DNA of 7,859 nt from contig JAYPTI010000144.1 of assembly GCA_038133505.1 (NCBI GenBank), forward strand, positions 1 to 7,859, read 5' to 3'. The DNA comes from JAYQUR01 sp038133505 (GTDB lineage Bacteria > Pseudomonadota > Alphaproteobacteria > MPNO01 > UBA830). Within the stretch, counting starts at the first letter, position 1, and each line of letters starts with the position of its first letter. Below the pieces are notes generated by a model that worked only from the letters and a program-made list of their open reading frames with translations, was not told the DNA's origin and searched no databases. The position numbers were made by a program, and so were the translations under genes. Below are positions 1 to 5,697 of the stretch, piece after piece.

Positions 1-477
1 GTAAATGGCAGGATGGCCGAGCTCCACCTCCCATAAAATTCCGAGCAGCGAAGCGAGTAGTTCCTCCTCTTCCTTCACCGCGAGATCGACGCAACAGGCG
101 GCCTCGGCCTCTGCGGCGCGGCCGGTCTCCGGCCCGGCCCCGAGCCCGAAATCCGGCAGCGAGCGGCGCTCCGGCGGCGCAATCTGCCAGTGCGCCACCT
201 CGTGGATCAGCACCGCCGCCTCGCTCCGCGTCCGCACGGCGGCGCCGTCCCAGCTGAACGCCTCCGCCGGCGCTTCGTCGATCGCCGGAATTCCGAACCT
301 TTCGACCAGGGCAAGGGCATCCGCATGGCGCGCCGGCGTTTCTTCGGGCCCGCCGCGGTCGACGCTTCGCGCAATCGAGGTGAACGCGGCGGCTGCCGTC
401 GTCCCTGCCGGGAGACGGTCCGCGACGCTTGCGAGCGCCTGCGGCAGGACGGTCGAATCTATGGGCGTCAGGTTCAT
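1..477 (-). CDS. Uncharacterised protein with HExxH zincin-like motif (C-terminus cut by window edge)
   Basis: I do not recognise a named family. Read on the minus strand from ATG at 477-475, the frame is open for 159 codons to the window edge, so the C-terminus is missing. Residues 92-97 read HEVAHW, a match to the HExxH zinc-binding motif of metalloproteases. About 28 residues later comes an acidic stretch, AEAEAACC (residues 122-129), where E123 or E125 could be the third zinc ligand, as in ImmA/IrrE-like zincins (inference). Between them is a Gly/Pro-rich stretch (LPDFGLGAGPETG), and a hydrophobic helix-like segment (LLASLLGILWEVELG) follows. No signal peptide or membrane segment is visible at the N-terminus, suggesting a cytoplasmic protein. 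It is transcribed divergently from the ABC genes. The start is the first ATG and lacks a clear Shine-Dalgarno sequence. The overlapping plus-strand frame has no recognisable domain and is treated as a shadow. Peptidase activity is unproven; a non-catalytic metal site is possible. Confidence 0.72.
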   Translation of the reverse strand, partial: MNLTPIDSTVLPQALASVADRLPAGTTAAAAFTSIARSVDRGGPEETPARHADALALVERFGIPAIDEAPAEAFSWDGAAVRTRSEAAVLIHEVAHWQIAPPERRSLPDFGLGAGPETGRAAEAEAACCVDLAVKEEEELLASLLGILWEVELGHPAIY

Positions 478-571
478 GACCGAAGGTTATAATAGCGTTC
501 CGTTTCAAATGCTTGCATTCGGTTCGCGGCGCGGCGATGTTGCCGTTCGAACGTACCGAGCCCGGAAGGCC
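478..571. promoter_or_regulatory. Divergent intergenic region upstream of the ABC ATPase gene
   Basis: This 94-nt gap separates the HExxH gene (minus) from the ABC ATPase gene (plus), so promoters for both probably lie here. A perfect TATAAT hexamer occurs on the plus strand at 488-493, but the matching -35 position (about 465-470, GCGTCA) is poor and falls inside the divergent coding region. A 10-nt perfect palindrome, CGTTCGAACG, lies at 544-553. A purine-rich GGAAGG at 564-569 precedes the ATG at 572 by only 2 nt, which is tighter than usual for a ribosome binding site. Promoter assignment is tentative. Confidence 0.3.
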
Positions 572-1357
572 ATGCCCGAAACCGAGACCGAAACAGACAC
601 ACCGGCCCGCTACGCTGCCGACGCGCTGAGCGTCTCGGGGCTGGTCAAGGCCTATCGCCCCGGCGACGAGCGGATTCCGGTCCTCTAGGGGCTGTCGCTG
701 ACCGTCGGCCGCGGCGAGTTCGTCGCCATCATGGGACCGAGCGGATCCGGCAAGACGACACTGCTGAACTGCATCGCCGGCATCGATACGCCCGACGAAG
801 GCGAGGTCACACTCGCCGGCACGCCGGTCGACTATCGCTCGGAGCGGTCGCGGACGATGCTCCGGCGACGCGACATCGGCATCGTCTTCCAGTTCTTCAA
901 CCTCATCCCGACCCTGACCGTGCTCGAGAACATCGCGCTGCCGCTTCAGATTTCGGGGCGTATCCGCGACGAGAACAACGAGCGCATCGATGCGCTGCTG
1001 TCGCGCGTCGGCCTCGACGCCCGGCGCGATCACCTGCCGCACCATCTTTCCGGCGGCGAGATGCAGCTGGTCTCGATCGCCCGCGCGCTGGTGCACGAAC
1101 CGGCGCTGCTGCTCGCCGACGAGCCCACCGGCAACGTCAATCCGGCCATCGGACGCTCGATCCTGCAAACTCTGCGGGAGACGGTCCGCGAAGAAAAAAC
1201 CAGCGTCCTGATGGTCACGCACAGCCCCGAGCATGCGGGCTGGGCCAACCGCGTCTGCTTTCTCCAGAACGGCGTCATCGCCGGCACGGTGACGCCGGAG
1301 AACGGGCCCGAGGACCTGACGCCGATCTACGGCGAACTGCAGCGTCTGGGAATCTGA
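572..1357 (+). pseudogene. ABC transporter ATP-binding protein (MacB/LolD type), interrupted by in-frame TAG
   Basis: This would be the cytoplasmic ATPase powering the FtsX-type permease encoded next. Read through the stop it is 261 codons, normal for LolD/MacB-type ATPases. Numbering from ATG 572: Walker A GPSGSGKT at 55-62 (K61), Q-loop within FQFFNLIP, signature LSGGEMQ at 159-165, Walker B LLLADE ending D183-E184, and H-loop H217 in MVTHSPEH. The D-loop reads GNVN, with Asn190 where Asp is usual. Codon 39 (686-688) is TAG, directly after GDERIPVL and before GLSLTVGRGEF, in the middle of conserved N-terminal sequence; both sides are in the same frame. Restarting at ATG 731 would begin at Walker A and lose the first beta strands, so such a product is unlikely to work. 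The stop could be a real nonsense mutation or a sequence error; one C-to-T change from CAG (Gln) would create it. A more upstream ATG at 509 is in frame but is not supported by family-like sequence. The permease gene starts 2 nt after the TGA, implying one transcript. Confidence 0.88.
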
Positions 1358-1359
1358 CC

Positions 1360-3505
1360 GTGCCGGCGGCGCCCGCCCTCAATCTGTGGCTCGCGCTCAG
1401 GCTCGCGCTGCGCAGCCTGTCGCACCGGAAGATGGTGGCGCTCGCGACGATGCTTGGCGTCGCCATCGGGGTCTGCGTCGTCAACACGGTTCTGATCGTG
1501 GATGCGAACACGGCGCGCACGAGCGCCGCCGAGCAGTCTTCCGATGCGGACCCGCGCGCGCCCGACGCGCAGCCGGTCGCCGCCGAGCAGGACGTGGGCG
1601 GCAAGTCCTTCAGCATTACGATCCAGCGCAATCGTCCGGGCGCCGGCGACACGTTCGTCCCGACGCAGCGCGGCGGCAGCGGCAGCCAGAAAGGCGCCGC
1701 TGCGACGCGGCTCGGCGAGGAAGACTAGCAGGCGATGCGCCTCGCCGTCCGGCTGGCCTCCCTCCTCGCCTTCTTCATCGGCGCCGTCATCGTCTTCTAT
1801 ACGATGCGCTACTCGGTCTCGACCCGCGCGCGGGAATTCAGCCTGCTGATGTGTCTCGGCGAGAGCCGCCGCAACGTCGGCGCCTCGCTCGTCACCGAAG
1901 CGGGCCTGCTGGGTGCGGTCGGAACGGCGATCGGCACGGCCGCCGCGTTCCCCGCCGCCGCGGCGCTGCTCGCGGCGGGCATCTCGACCAACGGCCGCAA
2001 ACCGCTTCCCGGCTTCGACATTCCCGAGTTCGAGCTCCTCGCGATGGGAGCGATCAGCCTGATCATCGTGTTCTTCGGGGTCGCCAGCCCGCTCAGGGAT
2101 CTCGGCCGGCTGAGCATCCGCGAAGTCCTTCAGCCGCGTTTCCTGACCAACGGGGAATCCGGGATCGTGCTCGCGCAACGCGGCTTCGGCTGGCTGATTC
2201 CGCCGTTTCTCGCGGCCGGCTGGATCGGCATCCGGCCCTTCATGGAAGACTGGCTCTCGGTCGTCTACTTCTTCCTGTTCGAGGCGTTCTTCGTCGCGAT
2301 CCTGGCGGTGGCGACCCTGTGGTGGCTGTCGCCGGTCCTCCGCGGCGCGATCCGCGTTTTCGAGACGCTTTTCCGCGCCGTCATGCCGCTCGAAGCGTTT
2401 CTCACCGGGCGCCGCATGCGGCTCAACAGCCAACGGCTCGTCTTCTCGGTCACCGGCGTGACGCTGGTCTTTTCGCTGCTGACCGGCCTGCACGACGTCA
2501 CCCGCGCGCTGAAGGACGAGATCGCGCTGTGGACCTATACCGCGATGCGGACGGTTTCTTATCTCGAACGGCCGGCCGGGCGCGAGGTAGACGAGGAAGC
2601 GCTGCAGGCGCAGATCGCCCAGCACGGGATCGTGTTCGCGCGGATGTCGGCGAAGACGCGCGGCAATTTCCCGATACGCCTGATCCGCGGCGACGACATC
2701 AATCCCTATCTCCGGGCGCAGGGTCTGCAGGCTCTCGACCCGGGCGAGGTGATCCTGTCGCGCACGCTCGCCGCCCGCTACGACGCGCGCGCCGGCGACA
2801 AGATCACCTTTTCGAACGGCGAGACGACATACGATTTCAAAGTGATCGGCGTTACCGACCAGATCGGCTTCTATATGGAACCGGCGCAATATGTGGACCT
2901 GAAGTCCTACGCGCTGTTCAGCGACGGCAATCCGATCTTCGCCGACAATCTGGAACGAACGCTGGGACGCTACGCGTCGGCGCGGCCCGCGTTGCCGGTC
3001 CAGCCGTTTCTCTACCGATACCAGGAAGATGCGCTCTACCCATGGTACGTGACGGTCAAGCGGGGGCGGTTCCAGGGCTACTGGCAGCGCCGCGAGATCG
3101 ACCGCGACTTCCTGATCTTCGACTTCATCCTGCTGGCGACGGTTATCCTTGCCGGTATCGGGGTCGCCAACACGATGCTCATTCAGGTGCGCGCGCGATC
3201 GGGAATTCGCCGTCCTCAAGTCCATCGGCATCAGCCGCGGGCAGGTCGCCCGGCTGTTGATGATCGAGGGCGTTATCATCGGCTGCGTCAGCGCGGCGCT
3301 CGCGTTCGTCATCGGCAACGGGCTCGGCGCGATCAGCGTGCGGTTCCTCGACCACTTCACCCTGTTCGACTACGCGTTCCGCATCTCGTGGCCGGCGACA
3401 TGGTACATTTCCGGCCTCTGCGTCTTTACGTGCATCGCCGCGTCGGTCTACCCCGCGATGGTCGCGAACCGCACGTCTTCCGCGGAATCGCCTCATTACG
3501 AGTAG
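1360..3505 (+). pseudogene. FtsX/MacB-family ABC transporter permease, interrupted by in-frame TAG and a frameshift
   Basis: This is the membrane subunit for the preceding ATPase and starts at GTG 1360. The rebuilt product is about 715 residues with two FtsX-like halves. Approximate membrane segments: 26-48, 130-148, 180-205, 230-245, 300-322, 361-378 and 584-607, plus two near the C-terminus (LLMIEGVIIG... and WYISGLCVF...). A periplasmic domain of about 190 residues lies between 385 and 575, whereas the first inter-helix stretch (49-128) is short and low in complexity. Codon 123 (1726-1728) is TAG, between LGEED and QAMRLAVRL, and the same frame continues. After codon 612 the FtsX motif breaks: the frame giving NTMLIQVRA must shift by +1 at about 3196 to give DREFAVLKSIG. 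That frame then runs to TAG at 3503-3505. A separate short protein plus a reinitiated protein from ATG 1735 is possible, because GAGGAA lies 12 nt upstream of it. The transported substrate is unknown; MacB and LolC relatives export lipids, lipoproteins, peptides or drugs. Confidence 0.87.
3189..3197 (+). other. Frameshift site in alternating GC tract within the permease gene
   Basis: Nine alternating G/C bases (GCGCGCGCG) mark the point where the conserved C-terminal FtsX motif moves from one frame to the next. Restoring two bases gives VRARDREFAVLKSIG, which has the same spacing as the common MacB-type VRERTREIG pattern. A 2-bp slippage deletion therefore explains the shift better than a 1-bp insertion. 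I see no slippery heptamer or downstream stem suggesting programmed frameshifting. Confidence 0.75.
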
Positions 3506-3613
3506 CCCACATTACGAAAGTTTAATGCGGATGCGGTTGCGCGCGCCGCCTCCCGCCCCCTACATATTTCCCCGGTCGGGCAAACAGGACGGTCCTGAGC
3601 GGCCGCGAAAGCC
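3506..3613 (+). promoter_or_regulatory. Intergenic region upstream of the two-component operon, with candidate operator repeats
   Basis: This 108-nt gap is the likely promoter region of the response regulator and kinase genes. It contains a 6-bp inverted repeat around one base (CAGGAC-G-GTCCTG, 3585-3597), 16 nt before the regulator ATG. An 8-nt direct repeat, CATTACGA, occurs at 3494-3501 (over the permease stop) and 3510-3517, 16 bp apart. An AT-richer patch, TACATATTT at 3561-3569, stands out in GC-rich surroundings and could hold a -10 element, with a weak TTGCGC 18 bp upstream. None of these can be assigned to a specific regulator. No strong hairpin followed by a T run is visible, so I see no intrinsic terminator after the permease. 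Confidence 0.3.
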
Positions 3614-4303
3614 ATGCGGATACTGGTCATCGAAGACGACGCCGACGTCGCCGCCTATATCGTGAAAGCGCTTCGCGAAGCGGGTCACGTTGCGACGCAT
3701 GCCGACAACGGCAAGGACGGGCTGTTCCTCGCCACGACCGAAACGTTCGACGCGCTCGTCGTCGACCGCATGCTGCCGGGCCCCGACGGGCTCACGGTCA
3801 TCCGCACGCTGCGCGCCTCCGACGACATGACGCCGGCGCTGATCCTGAGCGCGCTGGGCGAGGTCGACGACCGGGTGAAAGGCCTGAAGGCCGGCGGCGA
3901 CGACTACCTGGTAAAGCCCTTCGCGGCAGCCGAGCTGCTCGCCCGGCTCGAGGCGCTCACCCGGCGGGCGGGCGGATCGGCGCAGGCGGAAACCGCCCTG
4001 CGGGTCGGAGACCTCGAAATGGATCTCCTGTCGCGCAGCGTCACCCGCGGCGGCACGCCGATCGACCTGCAGCCGCGCGAATTCGCCCTGCTGGAATTCC
4101 TGATACGAAACGCCGGCAACGTCGTGACGCGGACGATGCTGCTCGAGAACGTGTGGGACTATCATTTCGACCCGCAGACCAACGTCATCGACGTCCATGT
4201 CAGCCGGCTGCGCCAGAAGATCGACCGCGACTTCGACACCCCCCTCATCCACACCGTCCGCGGAGCGGGCTATGTCCTTCGCGCCCCCGACCCGGCTTCT
4301 TAG
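3614..4303 (+). CDS. OmpR/PhoB-family two-component response regulator
   Basis: This is a DNA-binding transcription regulator activated by phosphotransfer from the kinase encoded next. The 229-residue length is typical. The receiver domain (about 1-115) has the acidic pocket E7-D8-D9, phospho-acceptor D51 in VVDRMLPGPDG, switch residue S79, aromatic Y98 and the conserved K101-P102 pair, so phosphorylation should be possible. The C-terminal winged-helix domain (about 130-226) carries the family patterns LQPREFALLEFL, the recognition region NVIDVHVSRLRQKID and the closing HTVRGAGYVLR. The first ATG at 3614 begins directly with the canonical MRILVIEDD; only a weak purine stretch (GCGAAAG) precedes it. 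The TAG stop at 4301-4303 lies inside the kinase reading frame, so the two genes overlap by 32 nt and are probably translationally coupled. The broken ABC genes lie upstream on the same strand, raising but not proving a regulatory link. The family call is secure; the target genes and signal are unknown. Confidence 0.96.
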   Translation: MRILVIEDDADVAAYIVKALREAGHVATHADNGKDGLFLATTETFDALVVDRMLPGPDGLTVIRTLRASDDMTPALILSALGEVDDRVKGLKAGGDDYLVKPFAAAELLARLEALTRRAGGSAQAETALRVGDLEMDLLSRSVTRGGTPIDLQPREFALLEFLIRNAGNVVTRTMLLENVWDYHFDPQTNVIDVHVSRLRQKIDRDFDTPLIHTVRGAGYVLRAPDPAS

Positions 4304-5636
4304 AAGCGCGACCTTCCGGCTGACGCTGGTCTACGCCGCGCTGTTCTGCACGTCGGCGGCGGTCCTGCTGGGGTTCGTCTGGTGGGCGACGGCGGGCGTG
4401 CTGTCCCAACAGGTCGACGAGACCATCCTCGCCGACATCAAGGGGCTCGCCGAACAGTACGAACGCCGCGGCACGCCCGGCGTCGCTGCGATCATCTCGG
4501 AACGCGTCCGGCGCGATCCGGGCGGCCGGACGGTCTACCTGCTGACGGATCCGCTGCGCAGACGGCTGGTCGGCAACCTGTCGTCGTGGCCGAGCGTCCA
4601 GCCCGATACGGACGGCGGGATGACGTTCGAACGGGTCGACCGGGGCTCCATCGACGGCCGGCCACACCTCGCTCGCGCGCGCCCGTTCGTCCTGCAGGGC
4701 GGACTAAACCTGCTGGTCGGCCGCGAGGTGCGCGAACTGGAACAGACGCGCCGCATGATCCTGAACGCGGTCATCTGGGGCATCCTGATCACCGCGGCGC
4801 TGGCGCTCGCCGGCGGCGTCGCGATGAGCCGAAGCACCGCGCGGCGCATCGAAGCGATCAACGAGACCAGCCGAGATATCATGTCGGGCGATTTGTCCCG
4901 GCGCATCCCGGTGCGCGGCACCGCCGACGAGTTCGACCAGCTCGCCGCCAACCTCAACGGCATGCTCGACCGCATTCAGCATCTGATGGAAGGCTTGTGG
5001 CACGTCTCGGACAACAGCGCGCACGATCTCCGGACGCCGCTGACCCGCCTGCGCAATCGGCTGGAAGGCCTGCGCGACGACGAGCCGGCGAGCGGCCGTC
5101 GCGACGCGCTGGAAGCGGCGGTCGGCGAGGCCGACGGCCTGCTGTCCGTGTTCGGCGCCCTGCTCCGCATCGCCCAGATCGAAGCCGGCGGTCGGCGCGA
5201 GAACTTCGCCGACGTCGCGCTCCGCGATATCGCCGCCGACGTCTCGGAGCTATACGAGCCGGTCGCGGATGAAAAGGGCCTCACGCTTACGGTGGATATG
5301 GCGCGTGCCGGAAACGTCGCGGGCGACCGCGACCTGCTGTTCCAGGCGCTCGCCAACCTCGTCGACAACGCCATCAAATACACGCCGGCGGGCGGCACGG
5401 TCGCGATCTCGGTGGATGCCGCAAGCCTGACGGTGGCCGATAGCGGACCCGGCATTCCGGCCGCCGACCGGGACGCCGTGTTCGACCGCTTCCATCGGCT
5501 GGAGGCAAGCCGCAACCAGCCGGGCAGCGGGCTCGGGCTCAGCCTCGTCCGCGCCGTCGCCCAGCTCCACGACGGCGCCGTGCAGCTCGAGGACAACGCC
5601 CCGGGCCTGCGCGCGACGCTGTCGCTCGGATCATGA
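4272..5636 (+). CDS. Membrane sensor histidine kinase (HAMP, HisKA, HATPase_c)
   Basis: This inner-membrane kinase senses an unknown signal and should phosphorylate the adjacent response regulator. The start is ATG 4272, giving 454 residues beginning MSFAPPTRLLRSATF; an earlier in-frame ATG at 4197 would add implausible sequence fully inside the regulator gene. Order of parts: TM1 at about 17-42; a periplasmic sensor region of about 115 residues with no family I recognise; TM2 at about 162-184; a HAMP linker (about 185-237, ending near ADEFDQLAANLNGMLDRI); the HisKA dimerisation helix with phospho-acceptor H251 in HDLRTPLTRLRNRL; then the ATPase domain. The ATPase domain has N-box NLVDNAIKY (N362, N366), G1-box DSGPGIP (D390), F-box VFDRFHR and G2-box GSGLGLSL. 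All residues needed for autophosphorylation are present. The gene overlaps the regulator by 32 nt and ends in TGA within a 14-nt palindrome. The kinase shows none of the very short extracellular sensing region typical of BceS-type transporter-linked kinases. Confidence 0.96.
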   Translation: MSFAPPTRLLRSATFRLTLVYAALFCTSAAVLLGFVWWATAGVLSQQVDETILADIKGLAEQYERRGTPGVAAIISERVRRDPGGRTVYLLTDPLRRRLVGNLSSWPSVQPDTDGGMTFERVDRGSIDGRPHLARARPFVLQGGLNLLVGREVRELEQTRRMILNAVIWGILITAALALAGGVAMSRSTARRIEAINETSRDIMSGDLSRRIPVRGTADEFDQLAANLNGMLDRIQHLMEGLWHVSDNSAHDLRTPLTRLRNRLEGLRDDEPASGRRDALEAAVGEADGLLSVFGALLRIAQIEAGGRRENFADVALRDIAADVSELYEPVADEKGLTLTVDMARAGNVAGDRDLLFQALANLVDNAIKYTPAGGTVAISVDAASLTVADSGPGIPAADRDAVFDRFHRLEASRNQPGSGLGLSLVRAVAQLHDGAVQLEDNAPGLRATLSLGS

Positions 5637-5640
5637 TCCG
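5627..5640. repeat. Perfect 14-nt palindrome spanning the kinase stop codon
   Basis: CGGATCATGATCCG is self-complementary over 14 nt and contains the TGA stop at 5634-5636. As RNA it could form only a 5-bp stem with a 4-nt loop and has no T run after it, so it is not a convincing terminator. It may be chance. Confidence 0.4.
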
Positions 5641-5697
5641 GAGCGGCGCCTGCCGCGTAACATTCCCGACACCCTCATCATCGAGCCACCCGCAACC

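Noticed and set aside
488..493. TATAAT as a definite promoter for the ABC operon
   Set aside because: There is no good -35 element at 16-18 bp, and the surrounding sequence overlaps the start of the divergent gene. Kept only as part of a tentative regulatory region.
5..571. Plus-strand open frame running into the ABC ATPase gene
   Set aside because: The part before 572 is Ser/Ala/Arg-rich with no domain and is antisense to the HExxH protein, whose reading looks far more protein-like.
686..1728. TAG read as an amino acid (recoded amber codon)
   Set aside because: The response regulator ends at TAG (4301-4303) at its normal family length, and the permease also ends at TAG (3503-3505) with intergenic sequence after it, so TAG appears to act as stop here. 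Two internal TAGs alone do not support recoding.
3189..3230. Programmed ribosomal frameshifting in the permease
   Set aside because: I see no slippery heptamer, internal Shine-Dalgarno sequence or strong downstream stem, and a 2-bp change in the GC tract restores the family spacing exactly.
1327..3360. A 677-codon open frame on the minus strand opposite the permease
   Set aside because: It is rich in Arg, Asp, Glu and Ala with no recognisable domain, and lies exactly antisense to clear FtsX-type sequence. Long antisense frames are expected in GC-rich genes.
5627..5697. Intrinsic terminator after the kinase gene
   Set aside because: The palindrome would form only a short 5-bp stem and no T run follows.
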